DNA from: Gammaproteobacteria bacterium
GTDB lineage: Bacteria; Pseudomonadota; Gammaproteobacteria; Steroidobacterales; PWYM01
Length of the DNA: 59,804 nt
Direction: 5' to 3'
Assembly (NCBI GenBank): GCA_003567475.1
Contig: PWZL01000046.1
Coordinates: forward strand, 1-59,804
Part shown: piece by piece, positions 7,870 through 15,700 of the stretch
Position numbering within the stretch: position 1 is the stretch's first letter
Layout of the letters: the number at the start of each line of letters is the position of its first letter
Notes under the pieces: model-generated
Seen by the model: the letters and a program-made list of their open reading frames with translations, nothing else
Told to the model about the DNA's origin: nothing
The model's database searches: none
Position numbers and translations under genes: made by a program

Positions 7870-8634
7870 ATGCACGGTGTAGAGGCGCAGCAGAATTTTC
7901 CGACGGTGTCGTCGCCCACCGTCATGCAAGATTACCCCGGGGTGCGCGACAATGAGCGCGACGTCCTGCTCGAATACGTCACCCTCAGGCCGGGTATGCA
8001 GGTGCTGGATGTCCAGGCGGCCGGGGGCTATCTCTCGGACGAAGTCCACCGGCGGCTCGGCGGGGACGTGATCAACCTCTGCGTCGAGCCCAATCCGGAA
8101 CTGCGCGCTCGGCTCGATCCGGCCTATGTGGTCATCGACAACCCGGTTGAGCGCTTCGACGACATTGCCGATGCCTCGGTCGATGTCGCCCTCGGGTTGA
8201 TCGGTCTGCACCACAGTCACTCGCATCAGGCGACCCTCGGCGAGTCCGTCCGGGTGCTGAAGCCCGGTGGCGAGCTGGTCTTCTGCGATGTCCCCGCGGG
8301 CAGCCGACTGGCCGCCTGGCTCAACGAGTTCGTGGACGCCCATTGTCCGGCGGGACATGCCGGTAATTTCCCCGAGATCGGCAGTCTGCGGGCGCACTGC
8401 CAGGCGCTTGGCTGCGAGGGCGTGACCGAGGTGCTGCGGGACGTGCCGTGGATCTTTCCGAATCGTCAGGCGATCGTCGCCTATTTCCAGGGGCTGTTCG
8501 GCCTGACCGCCGAGGCCCCGCTCATCGACGAGGCGCTGGAGGACTATTTCACGCTCCGGGAACGGGGCGGCAAAGTGTGGGTGGACTGGCAGCTTCTGTA
8601 CTGCCATGCGATCCGGCCGCGAGGGCGGTTATAA
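7870..8634 (+). CDS. class I SAM-dependent methyltransferase
   Basis: About 254 residues with a Rossmann-type SAM domain. Motif I is VLDVQAAGGYLSDEV (an AAGG variant of the usual GxGxG), followed by NLCVEPNPEL for the ribose-binding acid, VDVALGLIGLHHS for motif II and LKPGGELVFCDVP for motif III. ATG at 7870 is chosen because GAGGG lies seven bases upstream; the frame is open back to a TTG at 7798, which would add 24 residues. No signal peptide. It sits 78 bases before the AhpD/ABC operon and may or may not be read with it. Substrate unknown. Confidence 0.75.
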   Translation: MHGVEAQQNFPTVSSPTVMQDYPGVRDNERDVLLEYVTLRPGMQVLDVQAAGGYLSDEVHRRLGGDVINLCVEPNPELRARLDPAYVVIDNPVERFDDIADASVDVALGLIGLHHSHSHQATLGESVRVLKPGGELVFCDVPAGSRLAAWLNEFVDAHCPAGHAGNFPEIGSLRAHCQALGCEGVTEVLRDVPWIFPNRQAIVAYFQGLFGLTAEAPLIDEALEDYFTLRERGGKVWVDWQLLYCHAIRPRGRL

Positions 8635-8712
8635 CCATATAGGCATCGCATCTTTGGACGCCGGCCTGCCGGTGCCTAGCATGCGCTCCGGTTCTCAAGC
8701 ATCGGAGACGTC

Positions 8713-9267
8713 ATGGCCAGGCTCACCATCCACTCGCCGGCAACCGCGCCCGCGGAAAGCCGACCGTTGCTCGAGGCGGCCGAGGCGCGTAACGGCTTCA
8801 TCCCGAATCTTCTTGGGGTGCTGGCCAGTGCCCCCGCCGCCCTGGAGACCTACCTCACCGTTTCCGGCATCAACGCGCGTGCGAGCTTCGATCTGGCCGA
8901 ACGTGAGACGGTGCAGATCACGGCGGCGACCACGCACGGCTGTGATTTCTGCGTCGCCGGCCACACGGCCATTGCCCGCAAAGGTGGATTGCCGGATGAA
9001 CTGATCGAGGGGCTGAGGGCGCAGGAGACGCTTGATGATGCGCGCCTCGAGGCCCTCGCAGCCTTCACGCGCGCCGTCATCGCCAGCCGCGGAGCGGTCA
9101 GCGACGAGGCCCTGGCCGCGTTCCGCGAGGCCGGGTACGACGAGCAGCAGGCTCTGGAGGTGGTCCTCGGCGTTGCGCTGGCCACGCTGTGCAATTTCGC
9201 GAATTCGCTGGCGAAGACCGAACTCAATCCGCAGCTTGCGCCGCATCGCTGGCGTCCGGCGGCCTGA
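8713..9267 (+). CDS. AhpD-like carboxymuconolactone decarboxylase family protein
   Basis: A 184-residue all-helical protein with the AhpD/CMD signature THGCDFCVAGHTAIA (about 74-88), whose CxxC and nearby His form the peroxidase or disulfide active site of AhpD-like enzymes. GFIPNL near the N-terminus is also typical of the peroxidase-related branch. It opens a five-gene same-strand run: two bases separate it from the ABC ATPase, followed by binding protein, permease and acyl-CoA-dehydrogenase-like enzyme. Tight coupling suggests a redox or detoxifying step for whatever the transporter imports. Confidence 0.88.
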   Translation: MARLTIHSPATAPAESRPLLEAAEARNGFIPNLLGVLASAPAALETYLTVSGINARASFDLAERETVQITAATTHGCDFCVAGHTAIARKGGLPDELIEGLRAQETLDDARLEALAAFTRAVIASRGAVSDEALAAFREAGYDEQQALEVVLGVALATLCNFANSLAKTELNPQLAPHRWRPAA

Positions 9268-9269
9268 AC

Positions 9270-10037
9270 ATGTCCCTGCTGCAGGCACGTCAGCTGGCCT
9301 TCGCCCACGGCCGGCGCCCGGTCTTCGAGGACCTGGACTTCGAGATTCAGCCGCGGGAGATTGTTTGCCTTGTAGGGCCGTCCGGCGGCGGCAAGTCGAC
9401 CCTGTTGCAGGTGCTTGCAGGGCTCGCACCGGCGGCTGCCGGGGAGGTGCGGCTGCAGGGCGGACCCATCCGTTCCGGCGCTGATGGCACGGGGGTGGTG
9501 TTCCAGGCGCCGACACTGCTCCCCTGGCTGACGGTTGCGGAGAACGTGGCTTTCGGGCTGCGCTTCGGTCCGGCGGCCGGTCTGCCCCGGGCCGAGCGCC
9601 AGCGGCGCGTCGCGGCGGTACTGTCGCAGGTGGGGTTGACGGAAGATGCGCATCTGCGCCCGGATGCCCTGTCCGGCGGGATGGCCCAGCGCGTGGCGCT
9701 GGCCCGCGCGCTGGCGCGCGAACCCGCGTTGATCTTCCTCGATGAACCCTTCTCGGCACTCGATGCGCTGACGCGCGAGGCGATGCAGGACCTGCTGCTC
9801 GCCGTGGCGGCGGAGCATCGCAGTGCCGTGCTCATGGTCACCCACGATCTCGACGAGGCCCTGCGTATCGCCGACCGCATCGTACTGCTGAAGGGCTCGC
9901 CCTCGCGTCTGAGCGGCGACTGGCGTCCGCAGGGCCGTGCACCGAGGGTGCATCGCAGCGCAGGGCTGAACGCCTTGCGCGAGACCCTGCTCGATGCGCT
10001 GGGCGCATCGACGCTTGCCTTGCAGTCAGCCGCTTGA
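9270..10037 (+). CDS. NitT/TauT-type ABC transporter ATP-binding protein
   Basis: A 255-residue ABC ATPase of the nitrate/sulfonate/taurine class (SsuB/TauB/NrtD-like). Walker A is GPSGGGKST (about 40-48), the Q-loop lies in GVVFQAPTLLPWLTV, the signature is LSGGMAQRV, Walker B is LIFLDEPFSALD and the H-loop is MVTHDLDEAL. The wording around the Q-loop and Walker B is characteristic of this class. The ATG at 9270 follows the previous stop by two bases. It should pair with the permease at 11254 and the binding protein at 10048. Confidence 0.92.
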   Translation: MSLLQARQLAFAHGRRPVFEDLDFEIQPREIVCLVGPSGGGKSTLLQVLAGLAPAAAGEVRLQGGPIRSGADGTGVVFQAPTLLPWLTVAENVAFGLRFGPAAGLPRAERQRRVAAVLSQVGLTEDAHLRPDALSGGMAQRVALARALAREPALIFLDEPFSALDALTREAMQDLLLAVAAEHRSAVLMVTHDLDEALRIADRIVLLKGSPSRLSGDWRPQGRAPRVHRSAGLNALRETLLDALGASTLALQSAA

Positions 10038-10047
10038 GGAGCCTGCC

Positions 10048-11250
10048 ATGACGGACTCACGTGAACGCCCGCCTGTTGCAAGCCTGCCGCGGTCCCGCCG
10101 GGAATTCCTGAAACTCTCCGCGCTGCTCACGGGTGCCGCGGCCTGGCCTGCGGTGGCCCGCAGCGCAGGGGGTGACGAGCCGGTGCGGATCGGGTATCTG
10201 CCGATCACCGACGCCTCGCCGCTGCTGGTCGCTCACGCCCGCGAGATGTTCCAGGCGGAGGGTCTCGAAGTGGCCCCGCCGGTGCTGCTGCGCTCCTGGG
10301 CCCAGCTGGTGGAGGCCTTCATGGCGGGGCGGGTCAATGTCGTACACCTGCTCTCGCCGATGACGGTGTGGGCACGCTATGGCAGCCGGTTTCCGATGAA
10401 GGTGGTCGCCTGGAATCACATGGCCGGCTCGGCGTTGACCGTGGCGCCGGACATCACGACGCTGGAGGGTCTCGGCGGACGCCGCGTGGCGGTGCCGTTC
10501 TGGTATTCGATTCACAATGTCGTGCTGCAACATCTGTTGCGCAAGGCCGGGCTCGAGGGGGTCACGCGCCGCGTCCGGAGCCTGCAGCCCCATCAGGTCG
10601 GCCTCACGGTGATGGCACCGGCCGACATGGGCCCGGCGCTGGTGAATGGTTCGATCGCGGGCTTCATCGTGGCCGAGCCGTTCAATGCGGCGGCGGAAAC
10701 CCAGGGGATCGGCAAGGTGCTCCGCTTCACGGGGGACGTCTGGCGGGACCACGCCTGCTGCGTCGTCGCCATGCATGCCGCAGATCTCGATGCCCGTCCA
10801 GCGTGGTCCCAGGGGGTGGTCAGTGCCATCGTCAAGGCGCAGCACTGGTTGCGCGACCACCGAGGCGAGGCCGCGCAGCTGCTCTCGAACGACGGCCCCG
10901 GACGCTACACACCCTTTCCCGTGGAAGTGCTCGAACGCGTGCTGGTGCCCGATGCCGCGCGGGAGGCTCGATACATCGAGCGTGGTGCGATCCGTCATCC
11001 GGACTGGCGCCAGGCCCGCATCGATTACCAGCCCTATCCCTTTCCTTCGTACACGCGCACGCTGGTGCAGATGCTGCAGGACACCGCCATCGAGGGGAAC
11101 AACCGGTTCCTCACCAGCCTGGACCCGGACTTCGTGGCCCGGGACCTGGTCGACGATCGGTTCGTGCGCCTGGCGATCGCGCAGCTCGGGGGGCTCGGCG
11201 CGTTCGGGCTCGACGAGCAGTTCGAGCGCAGCGAAACCATCGTCATCTGA
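10048..11250 (+). CDS. NitT/TauT-family ABC substrate-binding protein with Tat signal
   Basis: A 400-residue periplasmic binding protein. The N-terminus carries a twin-arginine signal (SRREFLKLSALL, then AWPAVARSA), so it is probably exported folded. The mature domain has VRIGYLPITDASPLLVAHA, LSPMTVWARYGSRFPMKVVAW and GSIAGFIVAEPFNAAAE, as in the CmpA/NrtA and SsuA-like families. The length is nearer to NrtA/CmpA-like proteins than to SsuA. AGGAGCC precedes ATG at 10048. It lies between the ATPase and permease genes of the same system. Ligand not decided by sequence. Confidence 0.88.
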   Translation: MTDSRERPPVASLPRSRREFLKLSALLTGAAAWPAVARSAGGDEPVRIGYLPITDASPLLVAHAREMFQAEGLEVAPPVLLRSWAQLVEAFMAGRVNVVHLLSPMTVWARYGSRFPMKVVAWNHMAGSALTVAPDITTLEGLGGRRVAVPFWYSIHNVVLQHLLRKAGLEGVTRRVRSLQPHQVGLTVMAPADMGPALVNGSIAGFIVAEPFNAAAETQGIGKVLRFTGDVWRDHACCVVAMHAADLDARPAWSQGVVSAIVKAQHWLRDHRGEAAQLLSNDGPGRYTPFPVEVLERVLVPDAAREARYIERGAIRHPDWRQARIDYQPYPFPSYTRTLVQMLQDTAIEGNNRFLTSLDPDFVARDLVDDRFVRLAIAQLGGLGAFGLDEQFERSETIVI

Positions 11251-11253
11251 GCC

Positions 11254-12012
11254 ATGCCCGGTGTTCGCGACATTACGCTGCCGCTGGCCGGCCTCGCCCT
11301 GCTGATCGGGCTGTGGTGGCTGGCGGTGCATTGGCTGGGCGCGGATGCGTTCATGGCCGCGCAGTTCTCGCCCGGCAATACCTGGCAGGCTGCGATGGAA
11401 CTGGCGGGCTCCGGCGAGCTCTGGGTCCACGCCCTCTACAGTCTGCGTCGCGTCGCCCTGGGGCTGGTCATTGCCGTGGTCATCGGTGTGCCGCTCGGGC
11501 TGCTGGTCGGGATTTCCCGTGCATTCGCCAGCGCGAGCTCCGCAAGTGTCCAGTTCCTGCGGATGATCTCGCCGCTGTCCTGGATGCCGCTGGCGGTGAT
11601 GGCCTTCGGCGTGGGCGATGCGCCGGTCGTGGCGCTGGTGGCGTTCGCCGCGGTCTGGCCCATCGTGCTGAATGTCGCTGCCGGGATTCGGGCCATCGAC
11701 CCCCAGTGGCTCAAGCTGGCCGACAGTGTCGGTGCCGGCCGCCTTGCCAGGCTGACCCACGTGATGGTGCCGGCCATCGCCAGTCACCTGCTGACCGGTC
11801 TTCGCCTGGCCATCGGCCTCGTGTGGATCGTGCTCGTACCCGCCGAGATGCTCGGCGTCAACGAGGGGCTGGGTTATCTCATTCTCGATACCCGTGACCG
11901 CATGGCCTATGGCGAGCTCATGGCCACCATCCTGTTCATCGGTCTGCTGGGCTTTCTGCTCGACTGGCTGGCCCGCCAGGCCCACCGTCGGGCGGGTGGC
12001 CTGTCGGCCTGA
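11254..12012 (+). CDS. NitT/TauT-type ABC transporter permease
   Basis: A 252-residue inner-membrane permease of the SsuC/TauC/NrtB class with about six hydrophobic segments. The EAA-like loop that contacts the ATPase reads LADSVGAGRLARLTHVMVPAIASH (here split by the usual Gly). SLRRVALGLVIAVVIGVPLGLLVG matches the start of the permease fold, and WIVLVPAEMLGVNEGLGY the substrate-pathway region. It begins three bases after the binding-protein stop. Confidence 0.92.
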   Translation: MPGVRDITLPLAGLALLIGLWWLAVHWLGADAFMAAQFSPGNTWQAAMELAGSGELWVHALYSLRRVALGLVIAVVIGVPLGLLVGISRAFASASSASVQFLRMISPLSWMPLAVMAFGVGDAPVVALVAFAAVWPIVLNVAAGIRAIDPQWLKLADSVGAGRLARLTHVMVPAIASHLLTGLRLAIGLVWIVLVPAEMLGVNEGLGYLILDTRDRMAYGELMATILFIGLLGFLLDWLARQAHRRAGGLSA

Positions 12013-12031
12013 CCTGTTTTCGGAGTCCTTG

Positions 12032-13171
12032 ATGAACGCCACCGCACGCCAACTCACCGTCCCCCAGCCGGCCAGCGATCTGCAGGGCCTCATCGCCAGC
12101 GAGCTCGCGCCGCGGGTGACTGCGATCGATCTCGAAGGCGAGTATCCGGAAGCCTTTCTGCGCGCGTTGGGCGCCCTGGGGGGGTTCGCTGATGCCGTCG
12201 CGCCCGAGTATGGAGGGAGCGGCCGCGGCCTCGCCGCGACGATCGATACCATGGCCACTGTCGCCGCGACCTGCCTGTCCACCGCGTTCACGCACTGGTG
12301 TCATACGGCCTGCGCGCGCTACATCCAGCTTTCGGACAACGCAGATGCGTGCGGGGATCTGCTGCCCGGCCTCGCCAGTGGACGCCTGCTCGGGGGCACC
12401 GGCCTGTCCAATACGCTGAAGTCCGCCAGCGGCATCGAGCCCTTCCGCCTGCGGGCTCGCCCGGTCTCCGGCGGGTATGTGGTCGATGGTACGCTGCCGT
12501 GGGTCTCCAACCTGGCTGACGAGCACGTCTTCGTGACCGGCTGCCCGGTGACGGGCGACGAGCGGCTGGTGTTCTTCGTCGTGCAGTGCAACCAGCCCGG
12601 TTTCCGCCTGCTCGACGGGGCGCATTTCACCGCGCTGGAGGGGACGGCGACACGGGCCTGCCGATTCCGCGAAGTGCGCATCGACGCGTCCCGGGTGCTG
12701 GCGCCTCCAGCGCGCTCCCTCGCCTATCTCCGCCGGATCCAGCCCGGGTTGATCCTGGGCCAGGTCGGCATGGCCCTCGGGCTGGTGCGTGACTGCATCA
12801 GACTGGTGGAGGAGGCCGGTCGTACCCTGAGCCATGTCAACGTCTTCGAGTCGATCCAGGCGGATACCCTCGCCGGGCGGCTCGAGGCGCTCGAGCGGGA
12901 CGTGGCGGTGCTCGCCCCCGAGGTGGATGCGGCGGCGAGACACGATCACCGGGGGGACGGGGAGGCGCTGCGGCTGCGGGTGCTGCGCTGCCGGCTCACC
13001 GCCGGGGAGCTCGCCCTCGAGGCCGCGCAGGCGGCCATGCTGCACCAGGGCGCCCGCGGCTACCTGCGCACGGCGACGGCCCAGCGGCGGCTGCGCGAGG
13101 CCTATTTCATCGCCATCGTCACCCCGGCCCTCAAGCATCTGCGTCGCGAGATCGCCCGTCTGTCCGGCTGA
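12032..13171 (+). CDS. acyl-CoA-dehydrogenase-fold flavoprotein
   Basis: A 379-residue member of the acyl-CoA dehydrogenase superfamily: helical N-domain with FADAVAPEYGGSGRGLAA, middle beta-domain (GGTGLSNTLKSASG, GGYVVDGTLPWVSN) and helical C-domain. The middle domain differs from classical acyl-CoA dehydrogenases and recalls the DszC/SfnB-like flavin-dependent monooxygenase branch, which shares the fold. No obvious catalytic Glu motif of acyl-CoA dehydrogenases can be picked out. It closes the operon behind a NitT/TauT-type transporter, so oxidation of an imported sulfur or nitrogen compound is a reasonable inference, not a demonstration. Confidence 0.75.
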   Translation: MNATARQLTVPQPASDLQGLIASELAPRVTAIDLEGEYPEAFLRALGALGGFADAVAPEYGGSGRGLAATIDTMATVAATCLSTAFTHWCHTACARYIQLSDNADACGDLLPGLASGRLLGGTGLSNTLKSASGIEPFRLRARPVSGGYVVDGTLPWVSNLADEHVFVTGCPVTGDERLVFFVVQCNQPGFRLLDGAHFTALEGTATRACRFREVRIDASRVLAPPARSLAYLRRIQPGLILGQVGMALGLVRDCIRLVEEAGRTLSHVNVFESIQADTLAGRLEALERDVAVLAPEVDAAARHDHRGDGEALRLRVLRCRLTAGELALEAAQAAMLHQGARGYLRTATAQRRLREAYFIAIVTPALKHLRREIARLSG

Positions 13172-13202
13172 CGCACCGAATGCGGGTGCTATGCTCGCTG
13201 CC

Positions 13203-13940
13203 ATGGGAGATCGACAAGGCAGCAGGGTGCGCAGCCACTGCCCGCGTGTTTCAGCCCGGCTGTTCGTCTGTGCTGTCGGCGGACTGCTGGCCGTCGGCTG
13301 CACGGCAGTGATCACTGCACCGACACCGATCAGCGATCCCGTCCCGGTCTATGTCCTGGACCACGGGCGACACAACAGCCTGGTCCTGGTGGTCGACGGT
13401 GAACGGCCCCTGCGCCTGGCCTACGGCGAGTGGGGCTGGTATGTCGAGGGACGGACGGGGCCGCTGCGTACCCTGAGTACCCTGTTCAGATCGACACCCG
13501 GTGCGCTGGGCCGTGCCGAATTGCGCGGCCCTCCTGTCCCGGGATGCTGGGCGGAACAGGTCCGCTCGGAGATTCGCGCCGTGCTGGGTTTCTCGGCCGA
13601 GCGCGCGGACGTCCGCGCGCTGGCAAGCGCGATCGAGCAGCGTTTCGAGACCGCCGAGCCCCCGCCTGTCGCCAGCCTGCGCCTCAATCTGGAGTTCATC
13701 GTCGCGGACCGGCCGTACACGCTCGCTTACAACTCGAATCACCAGGTGGTGGCCTGGCTCGAGCGTCTGGGTTTCGAGGTTCGTGGCGACCCCACGGTCG
13801 GACGTCTGCGCGCCGAAGATCCGGCGAACATCGTGCCCCTGGAGATGTTGCGTTGCCCACCGCCCGGCCAGCAGACTTCCGGCGATGCTGCACCAGAAGA
13901 CGCGGACTCCGGGCCAGGCCTGGAGTCCGCTTCAGGGTGA
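13203..13940 (+). CDS. DUF2459-like lipoprotein
   Basis: About 245 residues. The N-terminus gives a lipoprotein signal ending LLAVGC (about residue 33). The mature part has VLDHGRHNSLVLVV, LRLAYGEWGWY and a later NSNHQVVAWLERLGF, which resemble the HGxH, GWG and N-x-H features of the DUF2459 (TIGR02117-like) family. Some members of that family lie beside urease genes; none is here. Starts at 13191 and GTG about 13228 are also possible, since no strong ribosome site marks 13203. A long hairpin lies inside its last codons. Function unknown. Confidence 0.6.
   Translation: MGDRQGSRVRSHCPRVSARLFVCAVGGLLAVGCTAVITAPTPISDPVPVYVLDHGRHNSLVLVVDGERPLRLAYGEWGWYVEGRTGPLRTLSTLFRSTPGALGRAELRGPPVPGCWAEQVRSEIRAVLGFSAERADVRALASAIEQRFETAEPPPVASLRLNLEFIVADRPYTLAYNSNHQVVAWLERLGFEVRGDPTVGRLRAEDPANIVPLEMLRCPPPGQQTSGDAAPEDADSGPGLESASG
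13902..13930 (+). terminator. long hairpin at the end of the DUF2459-like gene
   Basis: Arms GCGGACTCC and GGAGTCCGC are perfectly complementary. The inner bases (GGGCC/GGCCT) extend the stem to about 14 pairs with one G-U pair in the plus-strand RNA and almost no loop. It lies between convergent genes, just before the stop at 13940, and is followed by TTCAGGG rather than a real U-tract. It may act as a bidirectional terminator or as a 3'-end stabiliser. Confidence 0.5.
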
Positions 13941-13973
13941 TTGACCGCCCGAGCGTGCCGGACGTGGCGGGTT

Positions 13974-14591
13974 TCAGAACCGCCAGCCGAGCATGACCGA
14001 ATAGACCATCGGGTCGATTTCGACCTTCGGCCCGAGGACAGCGCCGTCGAGCTTGGCCTCGGTCCGGATACGGATCTTGCGCACGTCGACATTCAGGAAG
14101 AAGTTGTCGGCGAACATGATGTCGGCGCCCGCCTGCAGGGCCCAGCCGAAAGACCCGCCCAGACTGAGGTCAGCACCTTCGAGCGCGCCGGTGGTCCGTT
14201 CGCTGAAGAACGTCGTGTAGTTCAGGCCCGCACCCACGTACGGCTGGAATTGTGCTGCCGGGAGGAAGTGCCACTGCACCGAGAGCGTCGGCGGCAGGTG
14301 CTTGGTCGATCCGACCGTGGAGCCGTCGTCGTTCAGCCTGATGTCGTGCTTGAACGGCCACGCGCCGAGGACGTCCACCGCGATGTTGTCGGTGACCATG
14401 TAGGTCAGGTTGATGCTCGGCTTGATGTCGTCGTCGACATTCACCACAGGATGATTATTGGACTTGGGATCGACCAGCGTGACGCCGGCGCGCACGATCC
14501 AGTCGCCCTGTTCGTGAGCGGTGGCGGTTGATGTCCAGCCAGCCGCGAGCGCCGCGGCCGCGATGGCCGAGCACAGTACTGTGGATCTCAT
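13974..14591 (-). CDS. ompW: OmpW-family outer membrane beta-barrel protein
   Basis: A 205-residue outer membrane protein with signal peptide (cleavage about TATAHE). The start of the barrel reads WIVRAGVTLVDPKSNN, the plug-like and strand regions include INLTYMVTDNIAVDVLGAWPF, LPPTLSVQWHFLP and YVGAGLNYTTFF, and the chain ends in Phe (MLGWRF), as required for BAM recognition. This is the standard OmpW length and pattern (8-stranded barrel). GGGAGT lies upstream of the ATG. OmpW proteins pass small hydrophobic molecules and are often stress-regulated. Confidence 0.93.
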   Translation of the reverse strand: MRSTVLCSAIAAAALAAGWTSTATAHEQGDWIVRAGVTLVDPKSNNHPVVNVDDDIKPSINLTYMVTDNIAVDVLGAWPFKHDIRLNDDGSTVGSTKHLPPTLSVQWHFLPAAQFQPYVGAGLNYTTFFSERTTGALEGADLSLGGSFGWALQAGADIMFADNFFLNVDVRKIRIRTEAKLDGAVLGPKVEIDPMVYSVMLGWRF

Positions 14592-14732
14592 GGGGTACTC
14601 CCTTCGATGGTGTGGTAAAGCGCGCCCTATGGTGCCTTCACGCCGCGACAGCAGCGCTTGGGACTTACCCCAGTGGGTCTGCGGGGAGTGCGTATGGTCT
14701 TCGGCGGGGCTGATGCGTGCGGGATGGGGAAC

Positions 14733-15281
14733 TCAGCCCGCAGGGTTCAGACGCCAGATCTCGAGGTTCACAGCCAGCGCGAAGCTGGCCCAGGCGATGT
14801 AAGGGACCATCAGCGAACCGGCGACATGGCTGATGCGATAGAACACCGCCACGGTCAGTGCGACCGACAACCAGAGCACGAGCAGGTTCACCAGCGCCAG
14901 GCCGATGTCATGGCGCCCGAAAAACGCCCATGACCAGCTGGCATTGAGCGCCAGCTGCAGCACGAACAGGGCCAGCGCCACGGGTCGCAGTCGATGATGA
15001 TGCGTCCTCCACACCAGCCAGGCTGCGACCGCCATCAGGGTGTAGAGCAGTGTCCAGACCGCACCGAACACGAATACGGGTGGGGTCCACGGCGGTTTCT
15101 CGATCAGCTCGTACCAGGTGCCGGGCGTGAACTGCCCGGCGAACAGCGCGACCGCAAAACACAGGCCAAGGAACACCCCGAGGGCTGCGCCATCACGCCT
15201 CCGCCGACGCCGTCGCAGCACCATCGTGCGCGTCGGGTCGAAACGTTCGGCGCGGCGGAGAATCACGGTCGCAGACTCCAC
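14733..15281 (-). CDS. tspO: TspO/MBR-family tryptophan-rich sensory protein
   Basis: About 182 residues with five hydrophobic helices and the TspO pattern: PGTWYELIEKPPWTPP after helix 1, then FGAVWTLLYTLMAVAAWLVW, LNASWSWAFF and PYIAWASFALAVNLEIWRLN at the end. TspO proteins bind porphyrins and act in tetrapyrrole or stress responses at the membrane. A GTG at 15281 and an ATG at 15224 are both possible starts; the second omits a basic leader but still leaves a run of seven Arg before helix 1. Neighbours are OmpW (downstream) and a long gap upstream. Confidence 0.9.
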   Translation of the reverse strand: MESATVILRRAERFDPTRTMVLRRRRRRRDGAALGVFLGLCFAVALFAGQFTPGTWYELIEKPPWTPPVFVFGAVWTLLYTLMAVAAWLVWRTHHHRLRPVALALFVLQLALNASWSWAFFGRHDIGLALVNLLVLWLSVALTVAVFYRISHVAGSLMVPYIAWASFALAVNLEIWRLNPAG

Positions 15282-15640
15282 CCGCCGCCACGATGGCAGC
15301 AGTCACGCATGATAAGTGCCAGAAATTCCCCAGAGTTTTCCGCAGCATAGCTGACTCGGCCCGGCTCGGGAAGCTTTCCCCGGCTCGGTCATCCGGCAAT
15401 AAAGACCTGCGGACGGGCCTTGTGACATGGGCGGAACGAACGCGAGGAGGTGACAGGTCTGTGGCAGGGCGATGGGGTAACCGCGGGGCTTGTGCAGGTC
15501 GAGCTTCAGCCCCACACGACCCACCATGTCGTCAATCTCCTCGCCGGGTTCGCCCGTTCTGAGGCCCGGCTGCATGACACACACTGATGAGGGTCTCGCT
15601 GGCGAGATCGAAGACGGTTCGCCGACCCGCCTGCCGCCGC
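15282..15640. other. 360-base gap with no recognised gene
   Basis: Between tspO and the rlmI promoter. Open frames of about 90 codons exist on both strands, but their composition (Cys, Pro and Arg rich, no domain) does not look like protein. A short palindromic stretch GGGAAGCTTTCCC lies at about 15370. It may hold the tspO leader or a small RNA, but I see no convincing one. Confidence 0.4.
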
Positions 15641-15669
15641 CTGACGTCGTCGGATGGCACGGCTATACT
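15641..15669 (+). promoter_or_regulatory. sigma70-type promoter of rlmI
   Basis: CTGACG (15641-15646) and TATACT (15664-15669) are separated by exactly 17 bases, and the rlmI ATG follows 31 bases later. The -10 matches consensus at five of six positions and the -35 at four. Confidence 0.6.
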
Positions 15670-15700
15670 CGCGCGCTATTCGCCGCGAGGGCCGACCATC

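Noticed and set aside
13974-15281. Functional OmpW-TspO operon
   Set aside because: Same strand, but a 141-base gap separates them and ompW has its own ribosome site; coupling cannot be claimed from sequence.
15303-15584. Minus-strand ORF of about 93 codons between tspO and rlmI
   Set aside because: Rich in Cys, Pro and Met with no domain, no ribosome site and no family resemblance; probably chance.
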